A program made the position numbers and the translations under genes. A DNA stretch of 64,000 nucleotides from Roseovarius atlanticus. GTDB lineage: Bacteria; Pseudomonadota; Alphaproteobacteria; Rhodobacterales; Rhodobacteraceae. Shown here piece by piece: positions 56,902-64,000 of the stretch. Location of the stretch: NCBI RefSeq assembly GCF_001441615.1, contig NZ_LAXJ01000007.1:186001-250000 (forward strand). The letters are read 5' to 3'. The notes beneath the pieces are model-generated. The model had not been told where the DNA came from, ran no database searches, and saw only the letters and a program-made list of their open reading frames with translations. Numbering within the stretch: position 1 is the stretch's first letter; every line of letters begins with the position of its first letter.

Positions 56902-58140
56902 CTAACTGTCGCCGCGGCGGTAATTTTCGGGCTTTATCCCGTACCTGGCCAGCTTGTCATAGAACGTCTTGCGCGGCAGTTTCAGCGCCTTTGCTGCCTC
57001 TGACGCGCGACCATTTTGACGGCCAAGCGCGGCGATCAGCAGGGAGCGTTCCACTTGCGCCATCTGTTCCGAGAGGCCGAGATCCGCGGCGCGGGTAACC
57101 TCGTCAGGCATACCCAGGACAAAGCGCATGGCGGCGCTCATCAGGGAACGGGCGTTTCCGGGCCAGTCCTGCGCCATCAGGCGGGCCAGATGATCCGGCG
57201 CGATGTCCGGCGCGGCGATGCCCGATTGTTCGGCGGCCTGTGCCACGTAATGCCGAAAGAGCACCGGAATGTCCTCGGGCCGCTCGGACAAGGCCGGGAT
57301 GCGCACCAGCGCCACATCAAGGCGGTAATAGAGTTCGGGATAGAAACGCCCGTCCTCGGCCGCCTTGGCGAGATCGGTCGTCGTGCCTGCGATCAGCCGT
57401 GTTTCGGCGCCTTCCTCAAGCCGGTCCAGAAGAGCGTGCTGCGCGTGCGGCGGCAGTGCCGTGATCTCTTCGATGAACAGGCTTCCGCCGCGGGCCGACG
57501 CCAAAGCGTCATCCAACGCCGCTGCATCGAGGGCCGCCGCAGGGTGTTTGACATAAGGTCCGCGACCGGCGGGCGTCATCAGGTGCACCACCTCGGCCAC
57601 CTTCGATATCCCCGCGCCGGGCGGCCCGGTCACCAGTACGTCGGCACCCATGGCCGCCACGCGCCGCACCCGTTCGCGCAGGTTCTCGGCCAGTACGGAC
57701 GTACCGAACAGCATTCGCGCGGCGGCATCTCCGGTCTCGAGCTGTCGTTTCAGCCGGCGGTTTTCCAGAACAAGCGAGCGGGTCTGCAAGGCCCGGGTCA
57801 GAACAGGCAGCAGACCATCGGGGGCACAGGGCTTTTCCAGGAAATCGAACGCGCCTTGCCCCATGGCGCGTACCGCCATCGGGATGTCGCCTTCGCCGGT
57901 CAGCAGGATGACGGGAAGTTCTGCATCGGTCTTGCGGGTGTAGTCCAGCAGGTAGAACCCGTCGCGGCCGGGCATACGGATATCTGACAGGATCACGCCC
58001 GGGAAATCGGGGGTGATATGGTCCTTGGCCTCGATGAACGAGCCGGCAACCCGTGCCGAAAGCTGGTTGATCTCAAGTGTCTGGGCCAGGGCCTCGCGCA
58101 CGGATGCATCGTCGTCGACGATCAATACCTCCATCGTCAT
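56902..58140 (-). CDS. dctD: DctD-like response regulator with a degenerate AAA+ domain
   Basis: A 412-residue protein. An NtrC-type receiver domain (phosphorylation site D53, conserved K103) is followed by a shortened AAA+ domain and a Fis-type helix-turn-helix (GRASEAAKALKLPRKTFYDK). In the AAA+ domain the Walker A motif reads GPPGAGIS at 172-179, so the lysine is lost. The segment that normally holds GAFTGA is deleted, and Walker B is LFIEEI. It therefore probably cannot remodel sigma-54 polymerase. The start overlaps the dctB stop (ATGA); an extended frame upstream is dctB read in another frame. Confidence 0.88.
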   Translation of the reverse strand: MTMEVLIVDDDASVREALAQTLEINQLSARVAGSFIEAKDHITPDFPGVILSDIRMPGRDGFYLLDYTRKTDAELPVILLTGEGDIPMAVRAMGQGAFDFLEKPCAPDGLLPVLTRALQTRSLVLENRRLKRQLETGDAAARMLFGTSVLAENLRERVRRVAAMGADVLVTGPPGAGISKVAEVVHLMTPAGRGPYVKHPAAALDAAALDDALASARGGSLFIEEITALPPHAQHALLDRLEEGAETRLIAGTTTDLAKAAEDGRFYPELYYRLDVALVRIPALSERPEDIPVLFRHYVAQAAEQSGIAAPDIAPDHLARLMAQDWPGNARSLMSAAMRFVLGMPDEVTRAADLGLSEQMAQVERSLLIAALGRQNGRASEAAKALKLPRKTFYDKLARYGIKPENYRRGDS

Positions 58141-59885
58141 GCTGCGGCCTCGTCCTGCCAGGGATCCAGTTCGACGCGGAAGATCGCACCGCCGTCCGGT
58201 GCGTTGCTGCCGCTGATACGGCCACCGAAGCTTTCGACCAGGCCGTAGGAGATGGAAAGACCAAGACCCAGCCCATCCTCGCCACCGACCTCCTTGGTGG
58301 TGTAGAACGGCTCGAAAATCTTGGACGGATCGGAAATTCCGGGCCCGGTGTCGCGCACCGTCACTGTCGGGCGGTTGCCGGCAACAAGCGTCAGCTCGAT
58401 GCGTTTGCAGGGCTGTCCGCCCATCGCATCGATCGCGTTGTTGATCAGGTTCACGAACACCTGGCCCAGCCGCACTTCGCCCGCAAGCACATAGACCGGG
58501 AACTCGGGGCGATGCCATTCAAGCGCCACGCCTTCGCGGTCAAGACGCTGCTCGGTCATCTCGACCGCGCTGTCGATTACGCTTACCAGATCGACCTTGC
58601 CGGCAGGCTCGGCCTCGTTGCGGGCAAACGCACGCAGGTTGCGGATAATGCGTGCGGCGCGTCCCGCGAGGTCGGAAATACGGCTGAGGTTGTGGCGCGC
58701 GGCACCCGTTTTCCCGGAGTCGAGGAACGAGGCGCCGTTGTCGGCGAATTGCTGAATCGCCATCAAGGGCTGGTTGAGTTCATGGCTGATGCCCGCCGAC
58801 ATCTGCCCCAGCGCACCCAGCTTGCCGGCCTGCACCAGATCCTCCTGGGCGCGGGTCAATGCGGCCTCGGCCTCCATCCGCTCAGCCACTTCACGGCGCA
58901 GGGCGGCGTTGGTGTGAGACAGTTCCGCCGTGCGGTCCGCCACGCGCACCTCAAGCTGGGCATTGGAAATGGCGAGCGCGCGGCGCCGTTCGGCCAGAAG
59001 CAGGAGCACCGCGCCGAAGGCAAGACAGATCGCCGCGAAAAATGCCGATTGCAGGCCTGCCATGCGAGACACCGGCGCGACGTTCATCAGCGCGTGTCCG
59101 GTCATTCCGATCACGGGCTTGGGGCTGGCAAGGTGCAAGGCGCGCTTTGGCAGGTAATCGCCGTGGTCCAGCGTCCAGATGTCCGGGGCCAGGCCTGTCG
59201 TATCGCCCGCCGATGCATCGTCTTCGGGCGCGGCAAGCCCGGCCCCGTCCGGCCGAATGCGCCAGCCAAGGACCTCTGCACGATTGGAGAGAAACACGCG
59301 GCCGTTGTCGTCGGTAAAAAAGACCACCGGCTGACCGCCGATCCAGCCCCACTCGATTTCAGCGATGTCGACCACGGCAATAAGACTGCCCCGGATGGAA
59401 CCGTCCACCGCAAAGGAAGGCGCCGCATAGGCGTAGACGCGTCGCCCGTCGGGTCCGAGCCTGCCGAAGAACGACCCCAGCGCCCCATGCATGGCGCGGG
59501 CGAAATAGCTGCTGCCGGATGGGTCGAGCGCAACCTCGCCGGCCTCGGCCAGCACCGCGCCGGCGGCATCGGTGAAGATCAGCGCAGCGGCACCGCTTTT
59601 GTCGACGGCTTCCTGAAGCAGTTGCGTGGCCGCTGGAACGTCGGGCGCGTCACCGGTCAGGTCTGCCAGTTCGGGATGATCGGACATGAGAACCGCCAGT
59701 TCCCGGAAACGGCGCATCTCGCCGGTAAAGCGATCGGCCGCGAGCGCGAGGTCGGCGCGCCCCTGCTTGGACAGCTGCGTCAGACCCTGGCTGTAGCCGT
59801 AGCGCCAGACGGTCGCCGCCGCCGCGACAACGGCGAGCAGAAACAGGGTGATGACAATCCACCTGGCGCGAAGGAGCGAAAACAT
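58137..59885 (-). CDS. dctB: DctB-like sensor histidine kinase
   Basis: A 582-residue membrane kinase. An N-terminal helix (WIVITLFLLAVVAAAATV) leads to a periplasmic double-Cache sensor part to about residue 275, then a second helix and a coiled coil. The dimerisation/phosphoacceptor site is GISHELNQPLMAIQQFADN and the ATPase has NLINNAIDAMGG, DTGPGISD and GLGLSISYGL. It is the partner of the following DctD-like protein and presumably senses C4-dicarboxylates. Confidence 0.92.
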   Translation of the reverse strand: MFSLLRARWIVITLFLLAVVAAAATVWRYGYSQGLTQLSKQGRADLALAADRFTGEMRRFRELAVLMSDHPELADLTGDAPDVPAATQLLQEAVDKSGAAALIFTDAAGAVLAEAGEVALDPSGSSYFARAMHGALGSFFGRLGPDGRRVYAYAAPSFAVDGSIRGSLIAVVDIAEIEWGWIGGQPVVFFTDDNGRVFLSNRAEVLGWRIRPDGAGLAAPEDDASAGDTTGLAPDIWTLDHGDYLPKRALHLASPKPVIGMTGHALMNVAPVSRMAGLQSAFFAAICLAFGAVLLLLAERRRALAISNAQLEVRVADRTAELSHTNAALRREVAERMEAEAALTRAQEDLVQAGKLGALGQMSAGISHELNQPLMAIQQFADNGASFLDSGKTGAARHNLSRISDLAGRAARIIRNLRAFARNEAEPAGKVDLVSVIDSAVEMTEQRLDREGVALEWHRPEFPVYVLAGEVRLGQVFVNLINNAIDAMGGQPCKRIELTLVAGNRPTVTVRDTGPGISDPSKIFEPFYTTKEVGGEDGLGLGLSISYGLVESFGGRISGSNAPDGGAIFRVELDPWQDEAAA

Positions 59886-59946
59886 GCGATGGTGATAGCA
59901 AGCCTATCCCCAGCTTGGCCAGACAAAGCGTGCGGGATGGGCAGGG

Positions 59947-60669
59947 TCAGTGACCGCAACCGGCGCGTGGCAGGTCGAAGCGTAGGCTCAGGCCGCGGGG
60001 TGCCTCTGTCGGGATGATCGCGATCTCGCCATGCAGGCTGCGTACGGCTTTCTGCGCGATGGCGAGACCGACGCCAGAAAAGCCCGTCTCGCTTTTCGGG
60101 CGCAGGGTCGCGAGAGGCTTGAAGACAGCGGTCCAATGAGCAGGTTCGATCCCGGGACCGTCGTCGGTCACGACCACCTGAACACGGTCCTGCCACGGGG
60201 TGGCGGTGACCCGCAGCTTTCCGAAGTCGCGGTCGTGATGCGCGGCAACGTTGCCGAGGACCGCCTTGAAGAGCTTTTTCATATCGTTTTTGGGGCCCGT
60301 CACACACAGGCCGCCGCAATCAATGTCACGGATTAGCCCGGGGTGCGCGGGCAGGTCGTCGCACACTTCGGTCACCAGCCCGTCAAGGTCATGCATTGCA
60401 GGCGGGTCGGCCAGACGGCCCACCCGGGAAAGTTCTGTCAGTGCGGTCAGCGTATCATCCAGCCGATGCGCGTAGTCGCGCAACATGGCGAGGTTGTCCG
60501 CGGCGTCGGCGGACAGGACAATACGCTGCGCCGCCAGATCTTCGACGATCCAGTCGGGTATCGTGCGCATGGCCCTGGCGAATGCCTTGAGGTCGTGCGT
60601 CAGGATGTACAGAAACTCCTCAGCCTCCTGTACCGGGCCCTGGCTGTCAGAGGTGAACGAGCGTGACAC
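59947..60669 (-). CDS. Soluble histidine kinase
   Basis: A 240-residue cytoplasmic kinase with no input domain. The phosphoacceptor helix LYILTHDLKAFARAMRTIP has the HDL pattern seen in phytochrome-type kinases. The ATPase part shows an N-box-like GNVAAHHD, DDGPGIEP and GVGLAIAQKAVRSL. It is divergent from a response regulator gene 200 bases away, so the two probably form a pair. The signal may come from a separate sensor. Confidence 0.85.
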   Translation of the reverse strand: MSRSFTSDSQGPVQEAEEFLYILTHDLKAFARAMRTIPDWIVEDLAAQRIVLSADAADNLAMLRDYAHRLDDTLTALTELSRVGRLADPPAMHDLDGLVTEVCDDLPAHPGLIRDIDCGGLCVTGPKNDMKKLFKAVLGNVAAHHDRDFGKLRVTATPWQDRVQVVVTDDGPGIEPAHWTAVFKPLATLRPKSETGFSGVGLAIAQKAVRSLHGEIAIIPTEAPRGLSLRFDLPRAGCGH

Positions 60670-60870
60670 GTATCGCCTCTCTTTCCTGGTGTTCGCGCGA
60701 AAGTAGATATCTCAGAGCCAGGTTTCCAATCCGTGAACATCTTTGCCGGGAACGCTGATCAGTCGTTAAAATCCGCAGTATCAGACCATGTGTCGGTAAC
60801 AGATTGGTAAGGTACGCGCCTCTAGCATAAGGTCACGATTTCCGGGTGTTTTCGTGAGAAAGGTTACGAC

Positions 60871-61557
60871 ATGGCGTCTATTTCCCCCATCCCCAAGGAG
60901 CCGATGGTCACTCAGGCGCTTCCCGCAACCTGCCTGAACGGCGGCCGGCGCGGCGATTGCTTTGACGTGCTTATCCTCGACGACGATCCGTTCGATCAGA
61001 AACGACTGGCGCGCACCTTGGACGCGACCGGGATGCCCGTGAATTCGGTCAGTGCCGCGACGATCGGCGAATTCGGTGCAGCCCTGGACGCGGGCAGTTT
61101 CGATGTGATCCTGATTGATTACATGCTGCCTGACAGTGACGGACTGGCAGCCCAGAAAATGGTGCAAAGCCATCCGACGAACTTTGCCGCCGCGGTGGTG
61201 ATGATGTCGAACCGGATGCGCACCGACGTGGCGATCGAATCGATCAAGCAGGGATCGCTGGATTGTCTCGACAAGGTCGAGTTGAACACCGACAAGCTGC
61301 GCGAACTGATGATGGCGTCGGTCAAGGTGCTGGCGGAAACCTCGCGGCACTGGATCGGCGAACTTCTGGCACAACAGCGGACTCTGATCGCGCAGGATGT
61401 CGCCAAGCTGGTGCGCGACGAAATGGAATTCGGACGGTTGATCGACACGATCGACAAGCGCATTCTGGATATGCTGGCGGCACGAGGTCTGACATTGGCC
61501 GACCGCTGGGATGCCGACGGCGTCATGGACCCTGACCCGCCGTTTGCTTTTCGATGA
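60871..61557 (+). CDS. Response regulator with helical C-terminus
   Basis: A 228-residue protein. After a 30-residue leader comes a receiver domain (VLILDDDPFDQKRLARTL, the aspartate in VILIDYMLPDSDG, the lysine in DCLDKVELN). The C-terminal 80 residues are helical and resemble no DNA-binding domain I know, so it may act by protein binding. AGAAAGG precedes the ATG. Probably the partner of the divergent kinase. Confidence 0.85.
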   Translation: MASISPIPKEPMVTQALPATCLNGGRRGDCFDVLILDDDPFDQKRLARTLDATGMPVNSVSAATIGEFGAALDAGSFDVILIDYMLPDSDGLAAQKMVQSHPTNFAAAVVMMSNRMRTDVAIESIKQGSLDCLDKVELNTDKLRELMMASVKVLAETSRHWIGELLAQQRTLIAQDVAKLVRDEMEFGRLIDTIDKRILDMLAARGLTLADRWDADGVMDPDPPFAFR

Positions 61558-61637
61558 GCCCCGGCATGACGAGCCCCCTGTTGCCAAGCCGCCGCTGGTC
61601 GGCAAGACTGTCCCCGTAACCGCGACGGAGGACGATC

Positions 61638-62198
61638 ATGACTGCAAACGAACCGCCGGTGTGTGATTTCAACTGGCCGGCCCCGGATTTCCGGCTGCCG
61701 GCCACGGACGGGCGTATGTATACGCGGGATGATATTGCGGGCCCAAACGGTCTGTTGATCATGTTCATTTGCAACCACTGTCCCTATGTTCTGGCCGTGC
61801 TGGACAGGATCGTGCGAGACGGCAAGGCGTTGCAGGAGCTTGGCATCGGCGTGGCGGCGATTTGTGCCAACGACGCCGACGCCTATCCGGACGACAGTTT
61901 CGAGAACATGGTCAAACTGGCAGAAAATGCCGGCCTGCCATTTCCCTATCTGCATGACGAAGAGCAAGCGGTTGCGCGGGCCTATCATGCCGCGTGCACA
62001 CCGGATTTTTTCGGCTTCGATTCCAAGCTGGGGCTTCAGTACCGCGGCCGCCTGGATGCGTCGCGTATGTCCCCCGCCGAACCGGATGCGCCGCGCGAGC
62101 TTTTCGAGGCGATGAAGCAGGTGGCGGAAACCGGTGAAGGCCCGCGCGACCAGATTGCCTCGGTCGGCTGTTCGATCAAGTGGAAACCGGCTGCGTGA
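61638..62198 (+). CDS. Thioredoxin-fold (peroxiredoxin-like) protein
   Basis: A 186-residue AhpC/TSA-type protein with the redox motif in LIMFICNHCPYVLAVLDRIV and the acidic stretch VAAICANDADAYPDDSFENM. The group is known as PRX-like or thioredoxin-family protein; members probably reduce peroxides or disulphides in the cytoplasm. GGAGG lies 7 bases before the ATG. Confidence 0.88.
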   Translation: MTANEPPVCDFNWPAPDFRLPATDGRMYTRDDIAGPNGLLIMFICNHCPYVLAVLDRIVRDGKALQELGIGVAAICANDADAYPDDSFENMVKLAENAGLPFPYLHDEEQAVARAYHAACTPDFFGFDSKLGLQYRGRLDASRMSPAEPDAPRELFEAMKQVAETGEGPRDQIASVGCSIKWKPAA

Positions 62199-62439
62199 GC
62201 GCCGGCCCTTTGCCGTAGAGGATGTAGTAAAGACCTGAGATCGTTCAGGACGGGCCGATGACAAGAAACCGGCGACGGCAGACAACTTCGCAAGCTGTTT
62301 GAGATGCGTCCCGGCGATCCGGACGGAGCTGCCATCGCGTTTTCCAGTGGAATGGCTGTATTCAGTGACATCCAAGCACGTACGCCGGCCCGAAGCGCGT
62401 GCGCACCATACCCTTGACGACCCCGGTTCATTTCGAAAA

Positions 62440-63075
62440 TCAACCTAGAATGCGGCAACGTTTTAGGTTGAAATCCCGGTCGAGGCCTTCCGCACGCAGC
62501 ATCCGGGCCAGGCGGTCGCTAATGAAAAAAGACCCGCGAAAACACTTTTCCACCCACGTGTCCGGACCGATCAGTGCATCCGCGCTCAAGGCCAGATCGT
62601 CGTCTTGCCAGTCCGAGTGACGACGCCGGGTTCGTGCACGATCCCGTTCCGGCCAGTCTCTGGGTGCGGTCGTTTGGTCGGCCTTCGGGGACGCGTCGGC
62701 AAGAAAGCTTTCCTTTTGATTGCCGATGTCCCAATACATGTGCCTGTAATGCAGTGGGGTCACCTGGTCCTGCTTGAAAAACTGCGTCTCATAAAGACCG
62801 CCTTGTCCCAAATCGACCTGTCGCAAGACATCGGCGACTTCTGGAGACACGAGAAAGAACCCTACGACATTGAAGTGATTCAGCTTTCGCGGATTGTTTT
62901 TCTCGGCGAAAGTCCTTTTTGGAATATCCTCTCGGCTCAAAGGATATCCGTAAGAGCTTCTCGCGACGCATTTCTGCGCTTGTTTAATCGCATCTGCACC
63001 TTGAAAATAGATGTCCCCGGCGAAATCATGATAGGAGCCGGTCAGCGCATCACTCGCCCAAACATAGTCGCTCAT
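62440..63075 (-). CDS. Imm11/DUF1629-like protein
   Basis: A 211-residue protein. Its C-terminal 50 residues (DALIGPDTWVEKCFRGSFFI, then SDRLARMLRAEGLDRDF) resemble the Imm11 (DUF1629) family, immunity proteins of polymorphic toxin systems. The DNA is AT-richer than its neighbours and codon use is less GC-biased, which suggests transfer. Its ATG overlaps the stop of a short upstream frame (TAATG). No toxin gene is recognisable nearby. The family call is from the C-terminal pattern only. Confidence 0.55.
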   Translation of the reverse strand: MSDYVWASDALTGSYHDFAGDIYFQGADAIKQAQKCVARSSYGYPLSREDIPKRTFAEKNNPRKLNHFNVVGFFLVSPEVADVLRQVDLGQGGLYETQFFKQDQVTPLHYRHMYWDIGNQKESFLADASPKADQTTAPRDWPERDRARTRRRHSDWQDDDLALSADALIGPDTWVEKCFRGSFFISDRLARMLRAEGLDRDFNLKRCRILG

Positions 63076-63269
63076 TACTGTTTCCCACTTGTTCGATGGC
63101 TCGTGCCCAAGAAAATCCTTGCCCGAATTCGATCAGGTTTGAAGACTGATGTTTTAAAAAAGGAAGGCACTTTTCCAGTTTTCGCCGCGATGGAGACCGG
63201 TCTCGAAGCAGAGCCCCATGCAGGGGCAGGATTCGTTAGCCTGAGCGCGAAGCGGTCATCGCGCGCCAA
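63075..63269 (-). CDS. Short frame coupled to the Imm11-like gene
   Basis: A 64-residue frame whose TAA stop overlaps the start of the Imm11-like gene. It contains a basic C-terminal half (SFFKTSVFKPDRIRARIFL). It could be the remnant of a toxin C-terminus or simply a chance frame. No motif is recognised and the start is uncertain. Confidence 0.25.
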   Translation of the reverse strand: MARDDRFALRLTNPAPAWGSASRPVSIAAKTGKVPSFFKTSVFKPDRIRARIFLGTSHRTSGKQ

Positions 63270-63388
63270 GCCGACAACAAGCTCTCATATGCATCATTTA
63301 CCGCAAAGGGCCAGGTGTACGGGACGGCGCTTGCGCTGCACGAAACATTCGCACATATTCCTATAATAGAATTCTTGGGAGGACTATC

Positions 63389-64000
63389 ATGAGACTGACC
63401 CGACGTCACCTGATGGCGACCGGTGCGTCCCTGCCACTTGCCGCGGCGCTGCCGCGTTGGAGCCTGGCGGACATATCCCTTGGCGATGCTACAGTTACGA
63501 CTGTAAGCGATGGCAACCTTGTCCTGCCGGGCGATTTTATCTTCGAGCAGATGCCGCAGGACGAACTACTGCCGATTCTTGACGCCGCCGGGCAAAGCCG
63601 GGGCGAGGTGCGTCCGGAATGCAATCTGACCCTTTACCGCGACGGCACCAACACAGTGCTATTCGATGCCGGTGCCGGTCCGAATTTCATGCCCAGCGCG
63701 GGCACATTGCCGGCAAGCCTGGAGGCCGCCGGGCTTGCGCCAGAGGACATCACCCACGTGGTATTCACACACGCGCATCCCGATCACATCTGGGGCATTT
63801 TGGACGATTTCGGAGACCTGCTGTTCCCGCAAGCCGTGTACATGATGGGCCGCGCGGAATGGGCTTACTGGTGGGATCCCGAAACCGTGAACACCATCGG
63901 AGCCGAACGTGCCGCGTTCGCCGTGGGCGCGAAGAACCGGCTGGAAGCGATAGAGGACGCAGTCGCGTTCTTTGATGACGGAGAAGAGGTGCTGCCGGGA
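63389..64000 (+). CDS. Exported metallo-beta-lactamase-fold hydrolase (partial)
   Basis: The first 204 codons are in the window; the gene runs past its end without a stop. It starts with a twin-arginine-like signal (RLTRRHLMATGASLPLAAAL). The MBL zinc motif is THAHPDHIWG, followed by VYMMGRAEWAYWWDP, typical of the lactonase/quorum-quenching-like subgroup. GGGAGG lies 7 bases before the ATG, and a perfect TATAAT stands 21 bases before the ATG at 63362-63367. Substrate unknown. Confidence 0.85.
   Translation, partial: MRLTRRHLMATGASLPLAAALPRWSLADISLGDATVTTVSDGNLVLPGDFIFEQMPQDELLPILDAAGQSRGEVRPECNLTLYRDGTNTVLFDAGAGPNFMPSAGTLPASLEAAGLAPEDITHVVFTHAHPDHIWGILDDFGDLLFPQAVYMMGRAEWAYWWDPETVNTIGAERAAFAVGAKNRLEAIEDAVAFFDDGEEVLPG

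Overview
The window is high-GC DNA from an alphaproteobacterium, most likely of the Roseobacter group (Rhodobacteraceae). The evidence is the gene content and order: ybjN-proC-csaA; priA facing fsa, with DUF484-xerC behind it; cinA-sfsA-map; ycjX-GNAT-ycjF; a Pcs-type phosphatidylcholine synthase; TRAP transporters; many four-base ATGA stop/start overlaps; and short palindromic repeats between genes. No rRNA, CRISPR array, intact insertion sequence or prophage is visible. One tRNA, Arg (UCU), is present.

Layout. 0-7.9 kb: housekeeping genes (csaA, proC, ybjN, a vWA protein, ubiK, then the coupled lgt-midA-pgeF operon). 8-11.5 kb: a 42-residue peptide, a Hint-domain protein, DUF2061, an XRE-type regulator and two small secreted proteins. 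11.5-17.2 kb: Lrp regulator/trxB, a secreted HExxH protein/LysR pair, and a 691-residue protein in which a MarR/EPS-type winged helix is joined to ATP sulfurylase and APS kinase. 17.3-28.6 kb: priA, fsa, DUF484-xerC, pcs, ogt, an OmpA-like protein, cinA, sfsA and map. 28.6-29.4 kb: a gene-free, repeat-bearing stretch that ends in a duplicated 3' tail of the benE-type gene. 29.4-38.6 kb: benE, DUF3253, ileS, truncated haemoglobin, ycjX/ycjF, truA and tRNA-Arg.

38.6-51.7 kb is catabolic. A Tat-exported molybdenum hydroxylase pair, a DadA-like oxidase and a GlxA-type regulator face a seven-gene operon. That operon holds a beta-keto acid cleavage enzyme, an SDR, a lipocalin-like lipoprotein, carnitine 3-dehydrogenase fused to a thioesterase, an acyl-CoA dehydrogenase, an NDP-forming CoA ligase and a CaiD-type hydratase. 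Together they fit conversion of gamma-butyrobetaine or crotonobetaine to carnitine and then to glycine betaine.

51.8-59.9 kb is a DctPQM TRAP transporter with an acyltransferase and a DctB/DctD pair. The DctD-like protein has lost the GAFTGA loop and the Walker A lysine, and two matching inverted repeats lie upstream of dctP. 59.9-64 kb holds a divergent histidine kinase/response regulator pair, a thioredoxin-fold protein, an AT-richer Imm11-like orphan and the start of a secreted metallo-beta-lactamase-fold protein cut by the window edge.

The most unusual item is the regulator-sulfate-activation fusion. A perfect 16-bp palindrome precedes it, and inside it there is a Shine-Dalgarno/GTG that would release a normal-length 569-residue enzyme.
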